A stretch of 64,000 bases of DNA from DASZUK01 sp963844575. Lineage in GTDB: Bacteria; Actinomycetota; Acidimicrobiia; Acidimicrobiales; RAAP-2. The notes below the pieces were generated by a model, which made no database searches, was not told where the DNA came from, and saw only the letters and a program-made list of their open reading frames with translations. Shown piece by piece: positions 29,327-38,169 of the stretch (positions are counted from its first letter, which is position 1; every line of letters starts with the position of its first letter). The position numbers and the translations under genes are program-made. The stretch lies in assembly GCA_963844575.1 (NCBI GenBank), contig CAWJOU010000005.1:930001-994000 (forward strand). Reading direction: 5' to 3'.

Positions 29327-29611
29327 TCAGAACCCCACGATGCCTCGGGATAGCGAGACGCTCACCTCTGCCTCGACTCGACCGCCGAGGCCCGCAACGA
29401 CGACGACGTGCCAGGTGCCGGTACTCGGCACACCGATCACCGCCGGGGATCTGCGGTAGTGGCCGCCCCAGTAGGTGACTTGGCCACCTGAGGCGAAGCG
29501 GTGAACGTCTGACGCGCTCATCAGCATGACGTCCGACTCGACGCCCGACAGAACGACCCTCACGACCTGCCCCCTGGCAAGGTGGCCAAGATCGAAGTCC
29601 ATGTAGCTCAT
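29327..29611 (-). CDS. DUF1883 domain protein
   Basis: The 94-residue protein resembles DUF1883: MDFDLGHLARGQVVRVVLSG, VMLMSASDVHRFASGGQVTY and ATP-independent beta-strand repeats ending TGTWHVVVVAGLGG. DUF1883 domains are small beta folds that elsewhere are found fused or adjacent to TIR and other signalling domains. ATG 29611 (MSYMDFDL) with GGGAAG upstream is chosen over the longer frame. It is divergent from the three-gene operon and shares its AT-rich control region. Confidence 0.7.
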   Translation of the reverse strand: MSYMDFDLGHLARGQVVRVVLSGVESDVMLMSASDVHRFASGGQVTYWGGHYRRSPAVIGVPSTGTWHVVVVAGLGGRVEAEVSVSLSRGIVGF

Positions 29612-29780
29612 CTGGCTTCCCAATCTCAAGATGTAGGGCTGAAGTACGAGTACCACCACTATATCTAGTATTAACTACATCTCTGTAGTTCGCTCAGCCA
29701 ATGTACAGTGTCGCTGTTCCCTTCTAGATTTACGTACGAATTTAGTTTCTGTTTAGATTCCCCTACTATGGTCGACCCTG
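29612..29780. promoter_or_regulatory. AT-rich divergent promoter region with inverted repeat
   Basis: This is the most AT-rich stretch of the window. It holds a perfect inverted repeat AACTAC-6-GTAGTT at 29673-29690, a plausible operator, and a TACTAT -10 box at 29764-29769 that would start transcription a few bases before ATG 29781, giving an almost leaderless mRNA. The HTH protein encoded in the operon is the natural candidate to bind the repeat. Confidence 0.5.
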
Positions 29781-30632
29781 ATGACGACAACGCTTGACCT
29801 GGACCTGGGGTATCCGAACGCGCCGGTGGCTCTCGTTGCCGTGGAGATCACCTTCCCCGGTGAGATCGGCGGCCAGCTAGCCCCGGCGCTTCAGCGCGCC
29901 GTGGCGGAGGTGCTGGGCGACACCTGGATCATGGATCCGGTGCAAGCTCAGACTCGCTTCACGGTGAACTTGGCTGGACCCGGGGCGGCCTCGCCCATGG
30001 TCGAGCAATCCTCTCTTGACTCGATGATCTTGCGGTTCTCCGATCGGCAGCGTGGCTCGGCCATCGCGCTCACGTCCGGCAGCGTGTCCATCCAGACGAC
30101 GTGCTATGAGTCTTGGCGCACCTTCCGTGGAGTGGTTTCGACGGCCATCGCTCTGGCGGGCCGTCTACTCCGCCCGACCGGCGTCACGCGGATCGGGGTG
30201 CGTTTCATCGACGAGATCCGGGTTCCAGAGCCCGACCCTCATTGGGAAGACTGGCTGGATCCTACGATTCTGGCTCCGGCTTTTCAGATGATGAGCGAAC
30301 GTGGCTGGAGGGGATCGGTTTGGAACGGTGTCGCGCAGTACCGAATCGGTGAGGACAATCAAAACCTGTTGTTCCGCTATGGACCGCAGGCGGGGGGATT
30401 CGTCGTCAACCCAGACGGCCCGTTGCGCCGTCCTGGGACGCAACCCGAAGGCCCGTTCTTTGTGCTTGATTTTGACGCATCCTGGCAACCCTTTACGATT
30501 CCCAGATGGGACGCCCAGGAACTCGTTAGTAAGTGTGACGGACTACGGGAGCCGATCAAAGTTTTGTTCAATGATGTGGTGACCCCGCGTTTGATCAGCG
30601 AGGTTTTTGAGCGAGAGGGGGATGCGAAGTGA
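29781..30632 (+). CDS. TIGR04255 family protein
   Basis: The 283-residue protein fits the sporadically distributed TIGR04255 family: YPNAPVALVAVEITFPG near the N-terminus, TCYESWRTFRGVVSTAIAL, and the core GVTRIGVRFIDEIRVP, with a C-terminal FNDVVTPRLISEVF. The family has no established function and often occurs with a partner gene in mobile contexts. Codon third positions are less GC-rich than in flanking genes, suggesting transfer. The stop overlaps the next start by four bases. Confidence 0.8.
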   Translation: MTTTLDLDLGYPNAPVALVAVEITFPGEIGGQLAPALQRAVAEVLGDTWIMDPVQAQTRFTVNLAGPGAASPMVEQSSLDSMILRFSDRQRGSAIALTSGSVSIQTTCYESWRTFRGVVSTAIALAGRLLRPTGVTRIGVRFIDEIRVPEPDPHWEDWLDPTILAPAFQMMSERGWRGSVWNGVAQYRIGEDNQNLLFRYGPQAGGFVVNPDGPLRRPGTQPEGPFFVLDFDASWQPFTIPRWDAQELVSKCDGLREPIKVLFNDVVTPRLISEVFEREGDAK

Positions 30633-31285
30633 GCGAAACGCTGGCCGGGTCGAAGGTCACCGGGACGGGTGAGGCGCTTTCGACGCCCGAACAGTTGACG
30701 CCGATCACCCGGACGATCGAAGAGCGCGCCCGCGAGATCGCCGAAGGAGCCGGCCACATCCGGAACGCCACGAAGCTTTACAATGATGACGCAACCACCC
30801 TCCAGCACGAAGCCTTCGAGATTGAGCTTGAGGCAAAGACGGCCAAGCTCGCCAAGCAGGATCCTGGTGCCCTGCTCGACGAACTCTCGGAGATGGGATT
30901 CGCCTGGCGTCAGGTCGCGCAGATGCTGGGCGTGTCGATTCCGGCGCTCCGGCGGTGGCGGACGGGTGAACGACCGACCGGCGAGAACCGGAGGCTGATC
31001 TCTCAACTGCTCGCGTTCGTCCAGATTCTGCGCGACGACCACCTTGTGTTCGAGCCGGCCTCCTGGATGGAGGTTCCGCTCATGCGCGACGCACCCGTCA
31101 CGCCCATCGATCTCTACGTTTCGGGTGCCCTGAGAGTCATCCACGACCTGGCGGCCGAGAAGATTGGTCCCGAAGCAGCGCTCGATGCCGTCGATCCAAA
31201 GTGGCGTGAGCGTTATCGCACCGAGTGGGAAGTGGCGAACGGCGAGGATGGTTCCCCAGTCATCAGACCGAAATCGGGTCGGTGA
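30629..31285 (+). CDS. Helix-turn-helix protein, middle gene of island operon
   Basis: The 218-residue protein has an N-terminal coiled, charged segment (ERAREIAEGAGHIRNATKLY) and a central HTH at about residues 90-115: GFAWRQVAQMLGVSIPALRRWRTGERP. The placement and sequence recall Xre-type antitoxins. The C-terminal part (DLYVSGALRVIHDLAAEKIG) resembles the toxin-binding half of such proteins. GTG 30629 overlaps the preceding stop, and its own stop overlaps the next start (GTGA), a coupling common in toxin-antitoxin and defence operons. Confidence 0.75.
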   Translation: MSETLAGSKVTGTGEALSTPEQLTPITRTIEERAREIAEGAGHIRNATKLYNDDATTLQHEAFEIELEAKTAKLAKQDPGALLDELSEMGFAWRQVAQMLGVSIPALRRWRTGERPTGENRRLISQLLAFVQILRDDHLVFEPASWMEVPLMRDAPVTPIDLYVSGALRVIHDLAAEKIGPEAALDAVDPKWRERYRTEWEVANGEDGSPVIRPKSGR

Positions 31286-31977
31286 CTCTCGACACCTACA
31301 AGGATCCAGACGACATTTACCTCGCCCGGGCCGGCGAGGTTAACCCCAACCGCCCCATCTTCACTGGTGACGTCTTCGACAGTGTTCTGATCCCCGGGGT
31401 CGACGACGGTGGGTCGGCGATTGTCATCGCCCATCCGTGCAGTTTCCGAGGTGGGGAGGGACAGCTACAGGATCGGGTGCTTGCTGCCCGGGTTCATCAA
31501 GTATCCAGACAGGGGGCTGGTGCGTATCGAGGCGGCCACTACAACAAGATGCCTCTCCCAGACCTTGCTGGCGAGGGCCACTGGGCAGGAAGCCTCGATC
31601 TCGTTGGTCTGTGTGCTGTCGAGGATCTCGAAGCGTCGACCCGGATCGCCTGCCTCTCAGTCGTGGGCATCAACCTCCTGCAACAACGGCTCACCTGTCA
31701 TCTCACGCGCACCGAGATTCCGACCCACCTCTTCTACGAAGCGTTCGCCCACACCTTCGAAGAGGCGGAGCTCCTTGAAGAGTGGTGTAACGACCTGTGC
31801 GACGTCGGTTGGTCCAAGGGTCCTGCCGTCCAGGAGTTCGATCGATTCATTAGGTCTGAAGACCCAACTCAACAGCAGCGCCTCCGAGACCCGCAACTCA
31901 GGATGGCCGTTCGGCAGGCTTGCCGTAAAGAGGCGAGACGACTCGCGGGTCAGGACCCCTCAAGCTCGGCCGACTGA
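31282..31977 (+). CDS. Unrecognised third protein of island operon
   Basis: The 231-residue protein begins VTLDTYKDPDDIYLARAGEV and has a motif SAIVIAHPCSFRGGEG, a Cys-containing strand pattern reminiscent of uncharacterised proteins found near restriction and defence genes. A helical C-terminus (FYEAFAHTFEEAELLEEWCN) follows. I do not recognise the fold. GTG 31282 overlaps the HTH gene stop. A toxin or effector role is possible from operon position only. Confidence 0.65.
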   Translation: MTLDTYKDPDDIYLARAGEVNPNRPIFTGDVFDSVLIPGVDDGGSAIVIAHPCSFRGGEGQLQDRVLAARVHQVSRQGAGAYRGGHYNKMPLPDLAGEGHWAGSLDLVGLCAVEDLEASTRIACLSVVGINLLQQRLTCHLTRTEIPTHLFYEAFAHTFEEAELLEEWCNDLCDVGWSKGPAVQEFDRFIRSEDPTQQQRLRDPQLRMAVRQACRKEARRLAGQDPSSSAD

Positions 31978-32499
31978 CGCAGCTCCCCCTGAGCAAGGTC
32001 GCTCGCTGAGCTGCCCGGCGGAACGTCGCCAGCATCGTCAGTCTGACGAGCAGGATGAGGATGGAGTTGGTGACCCCCGGCCGGTTTGCCCAGCCGAACG
32101 GCATCGTGCCGTCGAAGACGATGTACCGCTGGACGTTTGGTGGCCAAGGAGACACCCGGGAATAGGCGATCGCAATGTGGGCGTCCGAGGCCGAGCTATC
32201 GCCATATTCCAGACGAAACGCCGGAGTGGACGAGCGCGCACGAAGGGGCCATGAAGCTCGGCCAGGGGGCCGCACAAAGGACTCGGAATCCCACGACCCA
32301 CGATCTAACCGAGCCAGGACAGCAAGAGGCACTCGAAATATTGGCGGTCCTCTCCTACGTTGCTCGGCTCGTAGACGCGGCTGAGGTCGTTGAGGCTCAG
32401 CCAGCGCCCTTAGGTGCCGAACCCAGCCCGGCGACCGTGGCGGCAGCTTCGGCCTGCCAGTCCGGCACGGCGTGGGCGTAGGCGTCAGTAAGGCGACAG
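31978..32499. other. Stretch without a confident gene; possible decayed frame
   Basis: No frame here has a convincing start, ribosome site and codon pattern. On the reverse strand a fragment reading VQRYIVFDGTMPFGWANRPG followed by a hydrophobic segment looks protein-like but lacks ends, and may be the remnant of a gene disrupted at the island border. Confidence 0.4.
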
Positions 32500-33333
32500 C
32501 TACGACGGTGGCGGTGCCGGCGGTGCCGGGGGCGCGGAGGGAGCCGGCGGTGCGGGGGGAGTGGCCGATGGTGCCCACGGGCTCGGCTCCTTCAGGAACC
32601 GCAGTCCCGGCGATACCAGGTTGCGGTGCGTCACCAGGATCAGCAACGCCACCACCGCCACGTAGGCGGTAACGATCAGGGCCTCGCCGGCCAGGGTCCG
32701 GCTGACCCCGAACCCGAACACCCCGGGGCCGGCCAGCACGAACACCAGGTACACCCCGGCGATGGCCGACAGCAGCAGCATCAGCACCGACACGAACGCC
32801 ACCGCGGCCACGTAGCTGCGGGCGATCCGCTGCGACGGACCCGTCGTGCCGTCGGCTACGGCGAACCGCAGGCCGCGCCGCAGGTGCACCACCAGCACCG
32901 CCACGCTCACCACCGTGATCAGCCCACCCAGCACCGCTCCCCGGGCCACTGCGTCGCCGGCCCCCGGCCCGCTGGACCCGATCAGCGACACCAGCGACTC
33001 CACGACCGCCACCGATCCGACCACGGCCGTCAGCAGGGTGACGAAGGAGATGCCGAACAGGTACACCGACAGCGGCCGTCGGCCCGTCGGGTCCGGGTCG
33101 GCCCGGTTGGACACGATCACGATCACCAGTACCCCGACCACCGTCAGGATCACCACCAGCCCCAGCAGGCTCAGCAGCAGGGTGATCAGCAGGCCGGTGT
33201 CGATGATGCCGCCGGCGGCCTGCGTGGCGTGAATGTGGAGCGGCGTCTGCTGCTGGATCCCACCCAGTCCCGATCCGCCGAGGGACCGGCCCGGTCCCCC
33301 GGGGTTCCCGCCGATTGTGTTCCCGTATGTCAC
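32500..33333 (-). CDS. Multi-pass membrane protein with Pro/Ala-rich tail
   Basis: The 277-residue protein has a Gly-rich cytoplasmic start, six or so membrane segments (LLITLLLSLLGLVVILTVVG, VYLFGISFVTLLTAVVGS, AAVAFVSVLMLLLSAIAG and others) and a C-terminal Pro/Ala tail. No transporter or enzyme motif is visible. GC content returns to the chromosomal level here, so it lies outside or at the edge of the island. GTG 33333 begins VTYGNTIGGN. Confidence 0.7.
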   Translation of the reverse strand: MTYGNTIGGNPGGPGRSLGGSGLGGIQQQTPLHIHATQAAGGIIDTGLLITLLLSLLGLVVILTVVGVLVIVIVSNRADPDPTGRRPLSVYLFGISFVTLLTAVVGSVAVVESLVSLIGSSGPGAGDAVARGAVLGGLITVVSVAVLVVHLRRGLRFAVADGTTGPSQRIARSYVAAVAFVSVLMLLLSAIAGVYLVFVLAGPGVFGFGVSRTLAGEALIVTAYVAVVALLILVTHRNLVSPGLRFLKEPSPWAPSATPPAPPAPSAPPAPPAPPPS

Positions 33334-33528
33334 CGCTCGCCGACCTCCCCCGATGGCCCGGTCTGGGCACAGCGGCGAAGCCTATCGGTCAGCTGATGGA
33401 AAGTGTCGGGACCCGGGTTGACGAGAACCCTGCCTCCGTCAGCCCGCTCGGGTGGAGCGGGAAGCAGGGAGCGCCTTGTGCGGTCGGCGCTCGTCACCAT
33501 TGCGCTCGTTGCCCACTGACTACTGGGG

Positions 33529-36123
33529 CTAGGACAGGATCTCGACGTAGCCCTGCGTGCCGTTGACGCGGATCTGCTGTCGATCTCGGATCAGCCGAGT
33601 GGCCCCCTCTACGCCCACGATGGCCGGTAGGCCGTATTCGCGGGCAATCACGGCGCCGTGGGTCATCAGGCCGCCGACCTCCGTCACCAGGCCGGTGGCC
33701 GCCAGGAATGCGGGAGTCCAGCCCGGGTCCGTGTAGACGGTGACCAGGATGTCACCCGCGTCGAGATCGGCTTCACCCACGTCGTGAACGACACGGGCCC
33801 GACCCTCGATGGTCCCGGCAGAGACGGGTAGGCCGACGAGGGCGCCGGCGGGGACATCGACGCGGGCATATGTTGCGGTCACGACCTCGCCATCCGACGT
33901 GAACACCCGGGGCGGCGTAAGGGCTTCATACGACGCGTACGCGTCTTTGCGCTGCTGGATGAGCTGGTCATCCGGGCGGCGTGCTCGCACCATCTCGTGT
34001 AGTTCCTCGAACCGGAGATAGAAGATGTCCTCCTTCTCGTCCAGGACGCCGGCGTGCACGAGGCGCTCGGCCTCGCCCAGCATGGCTTGCTTGTAGACGA
34101 AGTAACGGCTGACCATCCCGTACTTCGGATATTCCCGATACCCGATGAAGGTCCGGACCCGATCGATCTTCTGCTTGGTTTCGTCGGCCTTGCGCTCGCC
34201 GTCCGGCAAGTCCCGCAGGCGCGCCAGCAGTTCCTGCTCTTTCTCCCAAGCCTCCTGCCGCCCTTGCTCGAAACGGCGTTCTCCGGCACCGGGCTCGGCG
34301 TTCTTGATGTTGCCGAGTATCAGGGGCACCAGTGTGGTGGGGCGTTCGCTCCAACGCGGCCTCGTGATGTCGATCTCACCGACGCAGCGCATGCCGTACT
34401 TCTCGAGATAGGTCCGAATGGCGTCTCGGGCTTCTCGGCCGCCATCGAGCGCCGGGAGCTCGTCGAGGAAATCCTCGTCGTCGACTTCCTGCAGAAATGC
34501 CACCACCTCCGGATGTGGCCGGATGACGTCGGCGACGCCCAGGAGGGCCAGCCCCATCTCGGAGGTGACGTTGTGGGGGACGGACTGCGTGAGCGTGTCG
34601 GCGGCGTTCTTCTCGCCGAGCCAGGTCTCGAGCTGCTCGTTCAGCCACCAGGTGGCCTCTATCGCCGACATGAAGACCTGGTGGCTCCGTGGATCGAACA
34701 GGATCCGTCTGAGCTCTGAGATGTCGGCCAAAATGAAGTCGAGCAGCGCCGATCCGGATTTGTTGCGGATCTCTCGTTGCAAGGTCGCGACCGAGGACCC
34801 GGTGCGTTCGATCAGATCGACGACGATGGCCGGATCGGTCTCGATCGGATCAGGGGCATCAGCCGCCGGCGTCGCGCTCGGGGCCTGGTCCGGGAGCGTC
34901 GGGACGAAGTCTCCGCGTTGGAGGATCGTTCGCAGCGCCTCCCCGATCAGCGGATCGGACCTCCCTACGTTGCTCAGCAGGGCGGCGCGCGCCGCGGGCG
35001 AACCGAGTGCCGGAGCGACGTCGACGAACAGTCGGCCGCCGGCTTCGGCCATGGGTCGCGGCGTGGTCATCTGCCAGAAGGAGAGCCCCAGGGGCTTCAT
35101 GGCATCGGTCATCATCTGTTGGTGACCCACGGAGATGTAGACGTGGTTCTCGGAGTCGCCGGCCACCGGGATCGGGAACAACGTGGTGATCGGCCGGCTC
35201 TGGACGATGTGGAACCCGTCCTCATCCAGAGCCCATTCGATGTCCTGCGGCCGACCGAAGTGGGCCTCGATCCGCCGCCCCAGCTGGGCCAACCGGAGGA
35301 TCTGCGCATCGGTCAGTGCCGGCTCCTCGTACCACGCTGGCTCGATCGCCAGCTTCTGCGTTCCACCGGCCGGCGACGGCCCGGTGGCGAGTACTTTGGC
35401 GGCCACGTTCTTGGCGACGATCTCACCGCCCCGCACCTGGTAGCGGTCGGGGTTCACCAGGCCGGAGACCAGGGCCTCGCCGAGACCGAAGGTGGCCTCC
35501 ACACACACGACCTTTCGGTTCGACGTGACGGGATCGGCCGTGAAGAGAATGCCGGCCGCCTGCGGGAAGACCATCTGCTGTACGACCACCGCCATCTGGG
35601 CCAGCCGGTGGTCGAAGCCGTTTTGCAGCCGGTAGGTCACGGCCCGCTCGCTGAACAGTGAGGCCCAGCACCGGCTGACGTGCTGGAGGATGGCTGCCGA
35701 TCCGACCACGTTGAGGTACGTGTCCTGCTGACCGGCGAAAGAGGCCGTCGGTAGATCCTCTGTCGTCGCGCTGGACCGGATGGCGTAGGCCGCGTGCTCG
35801 CCGAGGTGGGCGACTGACCGGGTGATCACCGCCCCCAGATCGTCGGGTATGGCGACCTGCTCGATGGTCCCGCGGATGTCCGCGCTGAGCGAGCGGATCG
35901 CACCACGATCGTCAAGGCTTACGTGCGACAACCGGTCGAGTCGTTCGGCCATCGATGGCACGTTCGCCATCATCCGCCGGAAGGCGGCCGTCGTGATGCA
36001 GAAGCCGGCCGGCACGAGGGTGCCCTCGAGGCGAGAGAGCTCCCCGAGTTGCGCACCCTTGCCGCCGACGAGCGCGACCTGCGTCTGATCGATCTCGCCG
36101 AAGCCCAGCACGGCGTCGCCCAT
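33529..36123 (-). CDS. rph: Rifampin phosphotransferase (rifamycin-inactivating)
   Basis: The 864-residue three-domain enzyme matches Rph. An N-terminal ATP-grasp domain (GGKGAQLGELSRLEG, YAIRSSATTEDLPTASFAGQ, EATFGLGEALVSGLVNPDRY) is followed by a rifampin-binding domain (about 320-750) and a C-terminal swivelling domain with the phospho-histidine in GGLMTHGAVIAREYGLPAIVG. It transfers phosphate from ATP to rifamycins, abolishing activity. It is related to PEP synthase but has the Rph-specific length and middle domain. A RAE-like inverted repeat lies about 110 bases upstream. Confidence 0.9.
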   Translation of the reverse strand: MGDAVLGFGEIDQTQVALVGGKGAQLGELSRLEGTLVPAGFCITTAAFRRMMANVPSMAERLDRLSHVSLDDRGAIRSLSADIRGTIEQVAIPDDLGAVITRSVAHLGEHAAYAIRSSATTEDLPTASFAGQQDTYLNVVGSAAILQHVSRCWASLFSERAVTYRLQNGFDHRLAQMAVVVQQMVFPQAAGILFTADPVTSNRKVVCVEATFGLGEALVSGLVNPDRYQVRGGEIVAKNVAAKVLATGPSPAGGTQKLAIEPAWYEEPALTDAQILRLAQLGRRIEAHFGRPQDIEWALDEDGFHIVQSRPITTLFPIPVAGDSENHVYISVGHQQMMTDAMKPLGLSFWQMTTPRPMAEAGGRLFVDVAPALGSPAARAALLSNVGRSDPLIGEALRTILQRGDFVPTLPDQAPSATPAADAPDPIETDPAIVVDLIERTGSSVATLQREIRNKSGSALLDFILADISELRRILFDPRSHQVFMSAIEATWWLNEQLETWLGEKNAADTLTQSVPHNVTSEMGLALLGVADVIRPHPEVVAFLQEVDDEDFLDELPALDGGREARDAIRTYLEKYGMRCVGEIDITRPRWSERPTTLVPLILGNIKNAEPGAGERRFEQGRQEAWEKEQELLARLRDLPDGERKADETKQKIDRVRTFIGYREYPKYGMVSRYFVYKQAMLGEAERLVHAGVLDEKEDIFYLRFEELHEMVRARRPDDQLIQQRKDAYASYEALTPPRVFTSDGEVVTATYARVDVPAGALVGLPVSAGTIEGRARVVHDVGEADLDAGDILVTVYTDPGWTPAFLAATGLVTEVGGLMTHGAVIAREYGLPAIVGVEGATRLIRDRQQIRVNGTQGYVEILS

Positions 36124-36230
36124 CTCACCACTCTCCTCTTGGGACCCCTGCGGGAGTCCCTCGTTCCCACCGGTCGATCCTGCGGACGCCGGCCGTCCAC
36201 ACCGGTGGCGAGCATTGTCAGCACATCAGA

Positions 36231-36251
36231 GGGCCTTGCGGGAAGACCCCC
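36231..36251. promoter_or_regulatory. Rifamycin-associated element (RAE)-like inverted repeat
   Basis: GGGCCTTGCGGGAAGACCCC lies about 110 bases upstream of rph. It closely matches the published 19-bp RAE (GGGCCTTGCCGCAAGCCCC on this strand, from memory), an element conserved upstream of rifamycin-inactivating genes and needed for their induction by rifamycin. The half-sites and spacing are kept, with a one-base length difference. Confidence 0.65.
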
Positions 36252-36314
36252 TCCCTGGGATACTTTGGGCACGGTGGGGGAGGATCGGGTGTCGTCCGAT
36301 CCGAGCTCTTCGGC

Positions 36315-37985
36315 TTAGAAGCGCTCCCGGCGAACGGTGGCCCGCCGGCCTCGGATCTTGGTGCCGCGCAGCGACTCGATCACCTCGTCAACGGTGTCTT
36401 CGGGCACGTCGACGAGGGAGAAACGCCCGGAGATCTCGATGGCGCCGATGTCCCGTCCGCTGAGCCTCGTCTCGCCCGTGATCGCCCCGACGAGGTCCTG
36501 AGGCCGCAGTCCCGCCTCCCGCCCGAGGCTGATGTAGAGCCGAGTCGTCCCGGGGCCACCCCCCGCGACGGCCCGCTGGTTCCGGCCGGGGCGGGCATGG
36601 CGAGCTCGTCCCTCCGGTGGCGCCGAGACGACGACGTCGGGGATGTCCTGCTCGTCATCGGGCCCGCCCGTTGCGGCGTGCGCCAGCTTGACCGCGGCGA
36701 GCGCCACCTCCATCACATCGAACTCCTCGGCCAGCGATTCGACCACGACTCGGAAGCCGTCGAGGTCGTCATCGAGGAGGCTCTCGCGCAGCGCGGCGCG
36801 GGTGAGGTCGAGGCGGCGCGCCCGAAGGTCGGCCACCGTGGGGATCTTCTCGACGGCGATCTTCTGCTTGGTCGCCCGCTCGATCGTCTTCAGCATCCGA
36901 TGCTCGCGCGGCTCGGCCAGCGTGATGGCCACGCCCTCCCGTCCGGCGCGCCCCACCCGCCCCATGCGGTGCACGTAGGACTCCACCGAGGAGGGCACGT
37001 CGTAGTTGACGACGTGGGTGAGCTGCTCGATGTCGAGGCCCCGCGCCGCCACGTCAGTGGCGATCAAGAGGTCGGCGGTCCCGCCCCGCAGGCGCCCCAT
37101 CACCCGGTCCCGCTGCTCCTGACTCATCCCACCGTGGAGGGCCTCGGCGCGGTACCCGCGCCCGTTGAGCGTCTCGGTGAGACCGTCCACTGCTTCTCGG
37201 GTGCGGCAGAAGACGAGCGCCGCGGCCGGCGACTCGACGTCGAGGATCCGCCCGAGGGCCGCCGCCTTGTGGGCGCGCTGTACGACGTAGGCGCAGTGCC
37301 GCACCCGGGGCGACTCGTCGCGGCTGCGCACCTCGTCCCCGATGCGGATGCGGGACGGGTCACGGAGGTGTTTCCGGGCGATGGCGTCGATGCGTCTGGG
37401 GAGCGTCGCCGAGAAGAGCACCGTCTGACGGCTCGATGGCGTCTCGGCGAAGATCGCTTCGAGATCCTCGGCAAAGCCCATGTCGAGCATCTCGTCGGCC
37501 TCGTCGAGGACCATGACCTGCAGCGAATCGAGCCGCAGCGTGTGGCGTCGAAGGTGGTCGAGGGCCCGGCCGGGCGTCGCCACGATCACGTCGACGCCGG
37601 TTTCGAGAGACCGCAGCTGGCGGCCGATGGGCTGGCCGCCGTAGATCGGCACCACGCGGACCTTGAGTTGGCGGCCGTAATGGTGGAACGCCTCGGAGAC
37701 CTGCATGGCCAGCTCGCGGGTCGGTACCAGGATCAAGGCCACCGGCTCTCGGCCGCGCCCGTCGGGGGCGAGCCGTTGAAGGATGGGCAGCGCGAACGCC
37801 GCCGTCTTTCCCGTCCCGGTGGCGGCCTGTCCAAGCAGGTCGTGCCCCTGGAGCAGGACGGGGATGGCCGCCTCCTGAATCGGGGTCGGTTCCTCGTAGC
37901 CCAGCGTGGCGAGCGCGGCGAGCAGCTCGGGACGCAGGCCCAGCTCGGCGAAGGTGGTCGATTGCTCCGTCGCCGACTCGGTCAC
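36315..37985 (-). CDS. DEAD-box RNA helicase (DeaD/CsdA-like)
   Basis: The 556-residue ATP-dependent RNA helicase has all core motifs: Q motif region FAELGL, I AATGTGKT, Ia PTRELAMQV, II VLDEADEML, III FSATLP, V ATDVAARGLDI and VI HRMGRVGRAG. The C-terminus carries a DbpA-type RNA-binding domain (LYISLGREAGLRPQDLVGAI ... GAIEISGRFSLVDVPED). DeaD-type helicases assist ribosome assembly and mRNA turnover. GTG 37985 with AAGGA upstream is chosen. Confidence 0.92.
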   Translation of the reverse strand: MTESATEQSTTFAELGLRPELLAALATLGYEEPTPIQEAAIPVLLQGHDLLGQAATGTGKTAAFALPILQRLAPDGRGREPVALILVPTRELAMQVSEAFHHYGRQLKVRVVPIYGGQPIGRQLRSLETGVDVIVATPGRALDHLRRHTLRLDSLQVMVLDEADEMLDMGFAEDLEAIFAETPSSRQTVLFSATLPRRIDAIARKHLRDPSRIRIGDEVRSRDESPRVRHCAYVVQRAHKAAALGRILDVESPAAALVFCRTREAVDGLTETLNGRGYRAEALHGGMSQEQRDRVMGRLRGGTADLLIATDVAARGLDIEQLTHVVNYDVPSSVESYVHRMGRVGRAGREGVAITLAEPREHRMLKTIERATKQKIAVEKIPTVADLRARRLDLTRAALRESLLDDDLDGFRVVVESLAEEFDVMEVALAAVKLAHAATGGPDDEQDIPDVVVSAPPEGRARHARPGRNQRAVAGGGPGTTRLYISLGREAGLRPQDLVGAITGETRLSGRDIGAIEISGRFSLVDVPEDTVDEVIESLRGTKIRGRRATVRRERF

Positions 37986-38115
37986 AGCGGTCCTTGCTCC
38001 TCGCGAGGCGGTGCTGGATGCACCAACGGGATACGTCACTCTACGACTCAGCTGGCGGCGCTCCGGCATTCGGGAAAGAAACGGACCGCCGCGCCCCAAC
38101 GGTGGCGCCCGTCCG

Positions 38116-38169
38116 GGCCCGTCCGTTACGAAGGGCCCGTCCGTGACGAAGTGCCCGTCCGTTACGAGG
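38116..38169. repeat. Three tandem 18-bp repeats at a gene 3' end
   Basis: Three adjacent 18-base units of the form GGCCCGTCCGTTACGAAG start at 38116, 38134 and 38152, with one to four differences. The third unit includes the stop codon of the MBL-rhodanese gene. The array lies between that gene and the helicase start. Confidence 0.8.

Noticed and set aside
31898..33370. 490-residue reverse frame across the island border
   Set aside because: Above 32500 it is a shadow of the membrane protein in another frame; below that only a short protein-like fragment remains, with no start or ribosome site.
29099..33528. Integrated prophage or integrative element at the tRNA
   Set aside because: No integrase, phage structural gene or duplicated tRNA end was found; only the composition shift supports transfer.
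33529..36123. Phosphoenolpyruvate synthase (ppsA)
   Set aside because: The ATP-grasp and His domains are shared, but the length, middle domain and upstream RAE-like element fit rifampin phosphotransferase.
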